Below are positions 1-8,700 of a stretch of DNA of 37,508 bases, piece by piece; within the stretch, counting starts at the first letter, position 1; each line of letters starts with the position of its first letter. Origin of the DNA: Alphaproteobacteria bacterium (lineage in GTDB: Bacteria; Pseudomonadota; Alphaproteobacteria; GCA-2731375); the NCBI GenBank assembly GCA_030747035.1, contig JASLLM010000013.1:1-37508 (forward strand). Reading direction: 5' to 3'. Under the pieces are notes generated by a model. That model saw nothing but the letters and a program-made list of their open reading frames with translations, was not told where the DNA came from and searched no databases. The translations under genes and the position numbers were made by a program.

Positions 1-91
1 GCTGATTGATGGTGATCAGCCCGCACATGGCAATCAGAACACGGCGTTCGATACCCGGATCCGCGCGATCCTTTGAACTTGCGTCCGTCAT
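1..91 (-). CDS. Start of an unidentified gene, cut by the window edge
   Basis: An ATG at 91-89 opens a reading frame that runs off the left edge after 30 codons. It follows the stop codon of the Lon-like gene (100-98) by only 6 bases, so it is probably the next gene of the same operon. The visible protein starts with a polar stretch (MTDASSKDRADPGIERR) and then turns hydrophobic (VLIAMCGLITI), which may be the start of a membrane segment. Too little is visible to assign a family. The start is supported only by its position and by the uninterrupted frame. Confidence 0.5.
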   Translation of the reverse strand, partial: MTDASSKDRADPGIERRVLIAMCGLITINQ

Positions 92-97
92 GGATGC

Positions 98-1420
98 CTA
101 AGGCAAAACCTCGTGCCGCAGGCTGATGGAACGCCGCTGGCCCGCATCTTCGCCCTGGCCGGCACGGATCGGCCGGTCGGAGATTGTCAGCGTGAGTCGA
201 TAACGCACTATGCCCCGATCCCCGCGAATTCGGTGCGGCAGATCCAGAGCCCAGTCCCTGCGCCCCGTAACCAACCGCCGTCCACTCAAATCGGGCGGCG
301 GCCGCAAGGCACCGACCAGACGCCCTTCCTCGATATCCAGCGCCACCATGGCATAAAGTTCCTCCCCTCCCAGCTCTATACGCAGCAGTATGCCACATAG
401 ACTATCACCGCCAGAAGATTTGAAACGCCCAGGCGCCGCCAGCGGCACGGGGCGCGTATCCGCCTCCGCCTGGCCGAAATATATCTGCGCACAGCCCTGG
501 CCCGGCGGGGCATGACGCTCGATCACGCCCAGGGCCGGCAGCTTGGACGGCAGGGGAATGGCATTGACAGCCTGGCGGGAGACGGACGGTTTTGCAGCGT
601 CGTTTCCCGGCATACGTGGTTTAGGCGCCGGCTTTGCGTCAGGTTTTACCTCCGGGTTCGGCGGGGGTGGGCTGATACTGACGACCTTTGGCGCCGGCAA
701 TGGCGCTTTTATATCCGCTACGTCATTGGACGGGGTTTGCGAGAACAGCAGAACCGTACCGGCGGCCAGGACGAACAACAGCGCGGCATACGGCCAACGC
801 CTTTTCGGTTTTCCCGATACCGGTTCAGACGTGGGCTCGACCGACGCCAGGGCAATGCCCAAGTGCTGGCATAGCTCGCCCACATTCGCCGCTGCCAGGA
901 TTGGCACGCCCTCGGGCGGATCGGCATTCAGCAGGCGCTCGTGGTCCGCACCCCGAGGCACCGCAAGCAGGGGTGCCACACCGCCCGCTACCCATTCACG
1001 CAACCGCGCCTCGACCGCGTGCAGCTTTTCCGGGATATGGCCGACGCCACCGACCGCGCCGTCAAAATCCACCAAGCCGGTCAGGCAGACGATCTTGTCG
1101 GCTTCCTCAACCTCGCGGCAAAGCGAGCAATCTTCCGCCGCCAGGACGGCGTGGGCGATGAAGGCCGCCAGCTGCCAGCTGTCGCCACTGTCGATGGGGC
1201 CGGATACTTCCAGGCGAAAACCGCCATCGGGGAAGGGGCCGAGAAAACGTTCCACCGGTCCGCCGCCGGGATAAACAAAATCGTCATAGCGCTCGCTGAC
1301 CGGCAGCCGTTCCGAACCCCGGCCCAGGACCATCATGGACAAAGGCGCCCGTTCCCGGGTGATCCGCTGGATCTGCACCAGACCACCGGTGGTCATGACG
1401 AAAATGGCGAATGCCGTCAC
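98..1420 (-). CDS. Membrane-anchored protein with a degenerate Lon-protease-like (S16) domain
   Basis: A 440-residue protein starting with GTG at 1420; its first bases overlap the TGA of the upstream gene (GTGA), which suggests translational coupling. Residues about 65-190 align by eye with the proteolytic domain of Lon: a GDSWQLA stretch sits where Lon has its GPSAG serine, LTGLVDFDG matches LTGEVTLRG, GHIPEKL matches GGLKEKL, and a VPRGADHERLL segment matches the later strand. The serine position (Ser81) is kept, but the lysine of the Lon Ser-Lys dyad is replaced by Pro130, so the domain is probably not a peptidase. Residues about 211-227 form one membrane segment after a KPKRR cluster, implying that the Lon-like domain is cytoplasmic. 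A proline-rich linker (about 240-272) and a C-terminal domain of unknown family would then lie in the periplasm. The fold call is by eye and needs a profile search. Confidence 0.75.
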   Translation of the reverse strand: MTAFAIFVMTTGGLVQIQRITRERAPLSMMVLGRGSERLPVSERYDDFVYPGGGPVERFLGPFPDGGFRLEVSGPIDSGDSWQLAAFIAHAVLAAEDCSLCREVEEADKIVCLTGLVDFDGAVGGVGHIPEKLHAVEARLREWVAGGVAPLLAVPRGADHERLLNADPPEGVPILAAANVGELCQHLGIALASVEPTSEPVSGKPKRRWPYAALLFVLAAGTVLLFSQTPSNDVADIKAPLPAPKVVSISPPPPNPEVKPDAKPAPKPRMPGNDAAKPSVSRQAVNAIPLPSKLPALGVIERHAPPGQGCAQIYFGQAEADTRPVPLAAPGRFKSSGGDSLCGILLRIELGGEELYAMVALDIEEGRLVGALRPPPDLSGRRLVTGRRDWALDLPHRIRGDRGIVRYRLTLTISDRPIRAGQGEDAGQRRSISLRHEVLP

Positions 1421-1974
1421 CGCAGCAGCGCCTCCGTCCGGGGATCACGCAACAGGGGCAGGATCGGATCTTCCGCGGTGACGATGAATTGAATGACCCC
1501 GCGGTGGGGGCTGGGCAGGGCAAAACGGAAACAGCGGTCATCCCGGTCACACAGCAGCAAGGTGCCGGGCGCCGCCCGCGCTCCTTCGCCGCCGCCATCG
1601 AGTTCCAGGATGACGATATACTGGCCCGCTTCCGCCTGGGACGGCTCAACCGTGATGCGGCAGCCGTCGCCGCGCCGTGGCGGGATCTGTTCCGTGCTGG
1701 CCGCAATCACCTCGCCCAGGCGATAGACGGCGGCCCCTGCCAGATAGCCGCGATAGACCCGCCGCAGCGCCAGATTACCTTCCAGGGCAGCATCCAGCGC
1801 CGTATCAGGGACGGGATTGGGCGCCACCGCATGGGCGTATAGGCGCCCGGCCGATATGGCGGTGGGCTGCGCCTTGGCCACGCCATCCAGCAGGGTGCGG
1901 CTTTCCGACAGTTCGGCAAAACGTTCCCGCGCCGCCGCCAATTCTGCATCATCCGGCATTTTGATCTCGATCAT
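1417..1974 (-). CDS. Unknown protein, 185 residues
   Basis: The start chosen is ATG 1974-1972, giving MIEIKMPDD, because GGAG lies 6 bases upstream; another in-frame ATG sits four codons earlier. The gene starts inside the 3' end of the 550-residue gene (26-base overlap) and its TGA overlaps the GTG of the Lon-like gene. The protein is soluble, with an N-terminal helical half and a C-terminal half of likely beta strands (GQYIVILELDGG, GTLLLCDRDD, GVIQFIVTAED). There is no signal peptide or membrane segment. I do not recognise a family. Tight coupling on both sides suggests its product works with its neighbours. Confidence 0.75.
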   Translation of the reverse strand: MIEIKMPDDAELAAARERFAELSESRTLLDGVAKAQPTAISAGRLYAHAVAPNPVPDTALDAALEGNLALRRVYRGYLAGAAVYRLGEVIAASTEQIPPRRGDGCRITVEPSQAEAGQYIVILELDGGGEGARAAPGTLLLCDRDDRCFRFALPSPHRGVIQFIVTAEDPILPLLRDPRTEALLR

Positions 1975-3601
1975 TTCCCACTCCATAAAGCTTGCCGAAT
2001 TCCCTGGCAAAGACCGCCCGGTCCGCCGTGAATAATGCCTCCAGACCCGCATCCTGGTCCAATCGGCCCAAACCGCCAAGGTAGCCGTCCAAGACCTCGC
2101 CCAAGGCCGACAATACCCCGGCACCGACGCGAAAGCCTTCCTGACGGTCTTCGTCATCCAGGGCTTCCGCTTCAAAGCCGCGTCGGGAGAGTTTGCGGAA
2201 GACCGCCGCCGCCTCCTCCCGCAGGGCCGCGATTTGTTCGGCGGAGGGATCCGGCGCATGCTCCACCTCGCGCCTGGCCGCCTCGAACAGGCGTTCCGGC
2301 GTCATTGCCGTCAACAAGGCGACGCCGTCGTCATTTTCCAACGCGGCCTGGTGCCCCGCCTGGGTCAAGGCATGAAAGGCGGCGTTGTGCAGCCGCTCAA
2401 GATGTTGCCGCAGTTTTTCATAAAGCTGCCGCCGTGCCGCATATGTCTCCGCGCCATCGCAGCTCAACAGCCGCGCCTCCACCCGCCGGCCGGGATGAAA
2501 CTGCAGCGCCGTGGTGATCGCCGCCTGCACGGTGCCAAAGGCGAGATAGCGCAGGAATGCCAGGGGCAAGCGCCGGGCGAACGGGCCAAACAGCGCCAGG
2601 GGTGCCAGGGGGTCGCGTTCGCCAGCCTGGGTAAAGAACTTGATCTCCGCCGCCGGGCCGCTGTCCAATAACTCCAAAGGGTCGGTCCAGACGGCCAGGT
2701 CGTCCAAGCCGGCCGAAGAATGGCGCAGATCGTCGGGTTCCTCCTCGCCCAGATCCCGCGCCCCGCCCAACGGCGCCGCGCTTTCGCCATGCCGGCGGGC
2801 CTGGGTCGTGGCCATGGCGGCGGTGAAATCGGCGAAACGGGTAAAGGCCTTGCGGTAGGTGCGGAAATCCCCGTCGTTGTGGCGGCGCCAGAATTCCAGG
2901 ATATCGTCATCATGGAAACTCAGGTCTTGTCCCCCGGCCCCGGCATCGGCTTCCTGGCGCAAATAGTTCAGGATTGCCATGAAGGCATCGTCGTGCATGC
3001 CCTGTTCCAAATGGGCGCCCCGGTACTGCCGCATGGCCGATGCGATGCGGTTGGCGCCATCCTGGATCGCGCGCAAATTGTCGCCCTTCGCCACCATGTC
3101 GTCGAGAATGTCATTCAGTTCCTGGTGAAAGACAAACGCGTCCATGCTGGCGAGAAACTCGAACAAGGCCAGCAGAAACGGCATGCGGCCGAAGGTGACC
3201 GTGAAGGCGTCATCGCCATAGTTGGCCAGGGCGCCATTTTCGGCCCATGCAAAACCGCCGTGGCGCCAGCCCGAGCGCGCCTGCAAGGTCTGTAGCTGCT
3301 GCCGGCAGCCCGCCGCCGTTACCTGTTCCTGCCCCAGGAAGAACTGCCAGCGGTCGCCTAAATCGCCGCCATCAACATCATTGCCGGCACCGGCAACGAT
3401 ATTGACCAGATGACACAATTCGAACAACGGCGTGTCACGGTGCCCGCCGCCGCCCTGGCCGACCAGGAACAGCGCCAGCCCCTGCAGCACCCGGGCGCTG
3501 TACTTGGCATCCCCCGTTGCCGACGTTGCCTCAGCCAGAGCGCGGAAATCAGCCAGAAACTGGCCGTCGGCGCCGCTGCCCAGCAGTTGTTGTTCACTCA
3601 T
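1949..3601 (-). CDS. Large unknown protein, 550 residues
   Basis: Starts with ATG 3601-3599, overlapping the stop of the preceding lytic transglycosylase gene by 8 bases (ATGAGTGA). The protein is predicted mostly helical and soluble, with several acidic and charged helical stretches and no signal peptide or clear membrane segment. The N-terminal part contains a glycine-rich stretch (GQGGGGH) and a His/Asp-rich region. The C-terminal part has long amphipathic helices, for instance YEKLRQHLERLHNAAFHAL. No motif allowed a family assignment. The base composition and codon use match the neighbours, so there is no sign of recent transfer. It is the largest member of the cluster and may be a cytoplasmic scaffold or effector, but that is only a guess from context. 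Confidence 0.8.
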   Translation of the reverse strand: MSEQQLLGSGADGQFLADFRALAEATSATGDAKYSARVLQGLALFLVGQGGGGHRDTPLFELCHLVNIVAGAGNDVDGGDLGDRWQFFLGQEQVTAAGCRQQLQTLQARSGWRHGGFAWAENGALANYGDDAFTVTFGRMPFLLALFEFLASMDAFVFHQELNDILDDMVAKGDNLRAIQDGANRIASAMRQYRGAHLEQGMHDDAFMAILNYLRQEADAGAGGQDLSFHDDDILEFWRRHNDGDFRTYRKAFTRFADFTAAMATTQARRHGESAAPLGGARDLGEEEPDDLRHSSAGLDDLAVWTDPLELLDSGPAAEIKFFTQAGERDPLAPLALFGPFARRLPLAFLRYLAFGTVQAAITTALQFHPGRRVEARLLSCDGAETYAARRQLYEKLRQHLERLHNAAFHALTQAGHQAALENDDGVALLTAMTPERLFEAARREVEHAPDPSAEQIAALREEAAAVFRKLSRRGFEAEALDDEDRQEGFRVGAGVLSALGEVLDGYLGGLGRLDQDAGLEALFTADRAVFAREFGKLYGVGNDRDQNAG

Positions 3602-4088
3602 CGTAAGTACCTTTGCGAACCATGCGGCGATAGTTTAACCGAAGTTTCCCAACCTTGCGCACATAGGGATAGGTGGCGGGAATAATCCGGGCCCGGGGCA
3701 AATCGCCCACGGCCGAACCGCCATTATAGTAGGACAAGGCCAAGTCGACCCGCCCTCGGTAGCGGTGCAGCAGGCGTTTCAGGAAATGCAGGCCGAGGCG
3801 TATGTTGATGCGCGGCTGCCAAAGCTGATCCGGGGCGATGCCATATTCCTCCCACGCCGTGCGCGGCATGATCTGCATTACGCCGCGTGCGCCCGCGTGG
3901 CTCAATACCCGTGGATTGAAGTCCGACTCGGCTTGGGCCACGGCCAGGGCAAGACCCGGTGGGATACCCATGTTGCGCGCCTCGGCCACGACCAGGCGCT
4001 GGATCGACAGCCGCCCGCCGTCACCGGCCTGCACCGGGCCCACGGCGGTCAAGGCCATGGCAATCGCAAGCGGAGCCAGAACACGCAT
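3594..4088 (-). CDS. Secreted lytic transglycosylase (SLT domain), short form
   Basis: A 164-residue enzyme predicted to cleave the glycan strand of peptidoglycan between MurNAc and GlcNAc in the periplasm. Residues 1-21 form a signal peptide ending in VQA. The SLT (goose-lysozyme-like) domain fills the rest: the catalytic Glu is in AQAESDFNP (about residue 54), followed by GARGVMQIMPRTAWEEYG, and then LALSYYNGG. An in-frame GTG at 4091-4089 directly before the ATG could be the start instead. The gene lies 6 bases after another transglycosylase gene and overlaps the following gene by 8 bases. Such small SLT proteins often open the cell wall for trans-envelope machines, which fits the cluster. 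Confidence 0.9.
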   Translation of the reverse strand: MRVLAPLAIAMALTAVGPVQAGDGGRLSIQRLVVAEARNMGIPPGLALAVAQAESDFNPRVLSHAGARGVMQIMPRTAWEEYGIAPDQLWQPRINIRLGLHFLKRLLHRYRGRVDLALSYYNGGSAVGDLPRARIIPATYPYVRKVGKLRLNYRRMVRKGTYDE

Positions 4089-4094
4089 CACGGA

Positions 4095-4916
4095 TCAACC
4101 CCGCCGGCCCGGGACCCGTCCCCGGAAGGGAGAGAAGTCGTCAAGATCAAGGCGATCGCCGTCATGGGCCCAGTCATGATCATGAAGCCGCCGATGCAGC
4201 CTTTCGGCCTGGCGGCGACGTCGATGCTCGGCCCGGGCGGCGGCGCGTTCGGCACGGGCCTGGCGGCGCAGGGCGATCCGGCGCAGGCGGCGCCAATCGA
4301 TCGACGCCGCAGATTCTTCATCTGCCGAGCCCGCGGCTTGATCCATGGCGGGCCTGGTGCGGGCCGGCGTCCAGCCGTCCGCCGACTTTTCCGCCGTCGC
4401 GTCGCGCCAGACGACCTCCTGGCCGGCATAACGTTTCTGCCAGCGTAGCACCAATTGAACATAGCGTCGCGTGAAACCATGGGCCTTGGCCGAGGCGCCG
4501 GTGCCATGCAAGGTGCCGCCATTATAGTGGGAGAGGGCGAGATCCCAGCGGCCGCCGTAGCGGCTGATCAACTGCTCCAGAAAACTCAGCCCCAATTGAA
4601 TATTCAGACGCGGTTGCCACAGCTCATCAGCCTCGACGCCGAATTCCTGACGCGCGGTCCGGGGCATGATTTGCATCACACCACGCGCGCCCTTTTCCGA
4701 TAGCGCCTTGGCCTGAAAATCGGATTCAACCTTCGCCAGGGCCAAGGCCAGTGACGGCGGGATGGTTGTCGCCTCGGCCTCGGCTACCACCAGGCGCTGG
4801 ATCTGACGTCGATCCGGCACTTCGGGCGCGGTGCGCGCCTCGGCGCCTTGGATCAGTGTGCCAAAGGCCAGGGCAAGGCCAAACAGCAATGCCTTTATCA
4901 TCAGAATATGGATCAT
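4095..4916 (-). CDS. Secreted lytic transglycosylase (SLT domain) with an arginine-rich tail
   Basis: A 273-residue paralogue of the next gene. Residues 1 to about 27 are a signal peptide (ending GAEA). The SLT domain follows, with catalytic Glu at about residue 64 in AKVESDFQAK, then GARGVMQIMPRTARQEFG and LALSHYNGGT. Unlike its shorter neighbour it carries an extra C-terminal region of about 85 residues that is very rich in Arg, Ala and Glu (for example RRLRRIALRRQARAERAAAR) and then His/Asp, probably a charged helix. The ATG at 4916 overlaps the TGA of the upstream gene (ATGA). Two adjacent SLT genes of the same length up to the tail suggest a tandem duplication followed by divergence. Confidence 0.9.
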   Translation of the reverse strand: MIHILMIKALLFGLALAFGTLIQGAEARTAPEVPDRRQIQRLVVAEAEATTIPPSLALALAKVESDFQAKALSEKGARGVMQIMPRTARQEFGVEADELWQPRLNIQLGLSFLEQLISRYGGRWDLALSHYNGGTLHGTGASAKAHGFTRRYVQLVLRWQKRYAGQEVVWRDATAEKSADGWTPARTRPAMDQAAGSADEESAASIDWRRLRRIALRRQARAERAAARAEHRRRRQAERLHRRLHDHDWAHDGDRLDLDDFSPFRGRVPGRRG

Positions 4917-5371
4917 TTTTCGCGCTCCCTAATGGCTTCAAGCCAGTGTTGGTTAAGGGTGGTCACCGTCAGACCGGGCAATGCCAGGCGCTTCTTCGCC
5001 GCCATCACCCGGGCCATGGATAGTTCGGGAGATACCGCCAGGACAGGCCGGGTCATGGCCGTCATGGCGGCGCGGTCCAGGAGTTGCAGCTTGTCGTCCA
5101 GGAAGCGACCGCCGCTGAAGATGATCAACTGGCGCGGCTTTATTACCCGTGTGGCGCCGGCATCGGTTTTCGCTGCCTCCTTGTCGCCGGAAGGCAGCAT
5201 GCGCAGGCCAGCGGCCGGCATCCCGCTGTTGGTTTTCCGCGCCATCTGAGCGGCCGTGCCGGACTGCCCCCCGCCCATGGAGACCATGGTCAGGATCATG
5301 ATGGCAAAAAATGCCATGGCCAGGGCCAAGGCAATCTCCGTCATCGCATTGCCGCCGTCATTGCCTGTCAT
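4913..5371 (-). CDS. ExbD/TolR-like single-span membrane protein
   Basis: The start chosen is ATG 5371-5369 (152 residues), preceded by GGAAGG and GGGGAA purine tracts; the frame is open to 5479, so a longer form of 188 residues cannot be excluded. One membrane segment lies at about residues 13-32 (IALALAMAFFAIMILTMVSM) near the N terminus, directly after Glu12. The C-terminal part (about 70-150) has the strand-helix-strand-helix-strand rhythm of the periplasmic domain of ExbD/TolR (RQLIIFSGGRFLDD, then RPVLAVSPELSMARVMAAKK, then LPGLTVTTLN). In ExbD, TolR and MotB a membrane Asp carries protons; here only a Glu is near that place. This family call is by pattern and is tentative. It is the first gene of the envelope cluster, and its last bases overlap the next gene. 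Confidence 0.6.
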   Translation of the reverse strand: MTGNDGGNAMTEIALALAMAFFAIMILTMVSMGGGQSGTAAQMARKTNSGMPAAGLRMLPSGDKEAAKTDAGATRVIKPRQLIIFSGGRFLDDKLQLLDRAAMTAMTRPVLAVSPELSMARVMAAKKRLALPGLTVTTLNQHWLEAIREREK

Positions 5372-5495
5372 TTCCCCGGCCTTCCTCTGTTGCAAGAACA
5401 TTCCGGCATTGTGCGGAACAGTTCTGGTTATGACGGGGCCAGATGCGGTTTTGCCCGCCGGTATGACGGGTTTCTCCATAAATTTTGCGATGAAA

Positions 5496-5543
5496 TTCTC
5501 TTATAAATAGTTATTTATATTTATAAAACCCATTTTAAGAGAA
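5496..5543. repeat. Nested AT-rich inverted repeats in a divergent intergenic region
   Basis: TTCTCTTA at 5496-5503 is matched exactly in reverse complement by TAAGAGAA at 5536-5543. Inside it, TATAAATA at 5502-5509 and TATTTATA at 5512-5519 form a second perfect inverted repeat with a 2-base gap. The stretch is strikingly AT-rich for this DNA and lies between the divergent envelope cluster and gltB. It could be a regulator or IHF-type binding site, or serve promoter opening in both directions. There is no direct evidence for one role. Confidence 0.6.
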
Positions 5544-5567
5544 AATTGCTTGTGATCGACGCTACGA

Positions 5568-5597
5568 TTCACGCTTTCGGGAAATTTGTGCTATAGA
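5568..5597 (+). promoter_or_regulatory. Possible sigma-70-type promoter for gltB
   Basis: TTCACG at 5568-5573 and CTATAG at 5591-5596, 17 bases apart, give a moderate match to a housekeeping promoter. Transcription would begin near 5603 and leave a leader of about 190 bases before gltB. The leader holds a 5-bp hairpin (GGCTC 5686-5690 with GAGCC 5696-5700) and two short open frames. Confidence 0.4.
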
Positions 5598-5663
5598 GGC
5601 GCGCACGCCGCACCTGCCGGGTTGGGCGAACGCATGACTGCGGACTTGACCAAGCCGGCATAA

Positions 5664-5771
5664 ATGACGATGAAGCGCGGGAAACGGCTCGCCCAGAGCC
5701 AGCGCAACGAAGAATTCTTGGAAATCCGTGGGCACGGTAAGTGGAAGCGGATTTCGGCGTGTTGGGAATAA
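5664..5771 (+). CDS. Possible small leader ORF before gltB
   Basis: ATG at 5664-5666 opens a 35-codon frame ending with TAA at 5769-5771, 21 bases before the gltB start. The peptide is very basic at its N terminus (MTMKRGKRLAQSQRN). Its start directly follows the stop of an even shorter 9-codon frame at 5634-5663 (TAAATG). No good ribosome binding site precedes it, so it may be chance. If translated, its position suggests a leader peptide affecting gltB expression. Confidence 0.25.
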   Translation: MTMKRGKRLAQSQRNEEFLEIRGHGKWKRISACWE

Positions 5772-5792
5772 ATTGTTATTGGGAAGTAAGAT

Positions 5793-8700
5793 ATGAAAGT
5801 TAGGGGCTTGCCAGAGCCGCAAGGCTTATACACCCCGGAAAACGAGCACGAAAATTGCGGCGTTGGGTTCTTGGCCAATATCAAGAACCGCAAGAGCCAT
5901 GAAATTATTCGTCAGGGGCTGCAGATTCTCGTCAATCTGGACCATCGGGGCGCGGTTGGCGCCGACCCGCTGGCCGGTGACGGCGCTGGCATCCTACTGC
6001 AAATTCCCGACCGGCTGTTTCGTGAGGAATGCGCCGGCATCGATATCGATTTACCCTCCGCCGGCGACTATGCCGTCGCCATGGTATTTCTACCGCGCCA
6101 GGAAGACACCGCCGCGGTCTGCGCCGCCGCGGTCGAAAAAGTCGCGGTGGATGAAGGGCAGGTCTGCCTCGGCTGGCGGGATGTGCCGGTGGACAATTCC
6201 TGCCTGGGCGAAAGCGTAAAACCGGACGAGCCGCTGATCCGGCAATTCTTCATCGGCCGCGGCCCGGAGACACCGGACCAGGACGCGTTTGAGCGCAAGC
6301 TGTTTGTGATCCGCAAACAGACCCACAAGGCGGTCTGGAAAAGCGCGGCGGAAGCGGCTGACGCCTTTTACATCACCTCCATGTCCAGCCGGACAATCGT
6401 CTACAAGGGCATGGTGCTGTCGGGCAATCTTAGAAACTATTATCTCGACCTGCGCGACGAGCGGGCGGAATCCGCCCTGGCCCTGGTGCATCAGCGCTTT
6501 TCAACCAATACATTCCCGTCCTGGAGCCTGGCCCAGCCCTTCCGCTTCTTATGTCATAACGGCGAAATCAATACGGTGCGCGGCAACATCAATTGGATGG
6601 CGGCACGGCGTCAGACCATGAACTCGGCCGTGTTGGGCGATGATCTGGACAAACTATGGCCGCTGATCGGCGATGGCGCCTCGGACTCGGCGACCTATGA
6701 CAATGCCTTCGAGCTGTTGGTGGCGGGCGGTTATTCCCTGTCCCACGCCATGATGATGATGATCCCCGAGGCCTGGAACGACAACGCCTTGATGGATGCG
6801 GACCGGCGTGCCTTTTACGAATACCATGCCGCCTTGATGGAGCCATGGGACGGCCCCGCCGCCATTGCTTTCACGGACGGCCGCCAAATCGGTGCTACCC
6901 TGGACCGCAACGGCCTGCGGCCGGCCCGCTATGTGGTGACGGACGATGATCTGGTGATCATGGGTTCGGAAGTCGGCGTGCTGGATATCCCGGAAGAAAA
7001 GATCGTCCAGAAATGGCGGCTGCAGCCGGGCAAGATGTTCCTGATCGATATGGAAGAAGGCCGCATCATCGGCGACGAGGAGATCAAGGCCTCCCTGGCG
7101 CAGGCCAAGCCGTATCAGAAATGGCTGGACGAGACTCAGATTCACCTTGAGGCACTGCCCGACGAAGTTGGACCCATGACGCCCGATGCCCGCACCTTGT
7201 TGGATCGGCAGCAGGCCTTTGGCTACACCCAGGAAGATACCAAGTTTTTCCTCACGCCAATGGCCCTGACCGGGCAGGATCCCATCGGCTCCATGGGTAT
7301 GGACGTACCCCTGGCAGTACTTTCGGACCGGCCCAAGCGGCTGTTCGACTATTTCAAACAATGTTTCGCCCAGGTAACCAATCCACCGATCGATCCGATC
7401 CGGGAAGAGCTGGTGATGTCCTTGGTCTCGCTAATCGGCCCCCGGCCCAATTTGCTGGACGCGGACGATGCGGGCACGAAAAAGCGCTTGGAAGTGCGGC
7501 AACCGATCCTCACCAATATGGACCTGGAGCGGGTGCGCCGGATCGAGAACCAGGTGGGTCAGGTCTTCCGCACCTATACATTGGACATCACTTATCCCTC
7601 CACCGAGGGCGCGGCGGGCATGGCCAAGGCCCTGGACGATCTGTGTCAGCATGCCCAGGAAGTGGTGGAACGGCCCTATAATATCTTGATCCTTTCGGAC
7701 CGGGGCGTCGATGCCGACCACGTCGCCATTCCCATTCTGCTGGCCACGGCCGCCGTCCACCATCACCTGATCCGCACCGGACAGCGCACGGAAGTTGGCC
7801 TGGTGGTGGAGACGGGCGAGGCTAGGCGGGTGCATGATTTCTGCCTGCTGGCCGGCTACGGCGCCGAGGCGGTCAATCCCTACCTGGCCTTTGACACTCT
7901 GTCGTCACTGCGGCTAAGGCTGCCCGAGGATTTGGACGACGCGGAACTGCACCGCCGCTATATCAAGGCCGTGGACAAGGGAATCTTGAAGGTGATGTCG
8001 AAGATGGGCATCTCCACCTATCAGTCTTATTGCGGCGCTCAGATTTTTGACGCGGTAGGATTGAGCCAGGATCTGCTGGACCGCCATTTCACCGGCACCA
8101 GGTGCGCCATTGATGGCGTCGGCCTGGACGAAATCGCCGAGGAAACAGTGCGCCGGCACGTGCTCGCCTTCAAGGATGTCCTGCCCTATCGCGACACCCT
8201 GGATCCCGGCGGAGAACTGGCCTACCGGCAGCGCGGCGAGGAACACGCCTGGACACCGGAAACGGTGGCGCTTCTGCAACATGCGGTGCGCGCCGGTGAC
8301 CGGGGCAAGTATCAGGCTTATGCCCGGCAGATGAATGAGCAGGACGAGAAGCTGAAGTGTCTGCGCGGTCTGTTTGATTTCAAGTTCGCCGAGCAGCCCC
8401 TGCCCCTGGAAGAAGTGGAACCGGCCAGCGAGATTTTCAGACGCTTCGCCACGGGTGCGATGTCCTTCGGCTCCATCAGTTGGGAGGCCCATACCAACCT
8501 GGCCATTGCGATGAACCGCATCGGCGGCAAATCGAACAGCGGCGAGGGCGGCGAGGAAGCGGAGCGTTACCGGCCCCTGAAGAACGGTGACAGCATGCGC
8601 TCGGGCATCAAGCAGGTCGCCTCGGGCCGGTTTGGCGTGATGGCGGAATATCTGGTCAATGCCTCCGATATTCAGATCAAGATGGCCCAGGGCGCCAAGC

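Noticed and set aside
543-1274. Plus-strand 243-residue ORF opposite the Lon-like gene
   Set aside because: The minus-strand gene has a plausible domain layout and overlaps its neighbours; the opposite frame has low-complexity Ser/Pro/Arg content.
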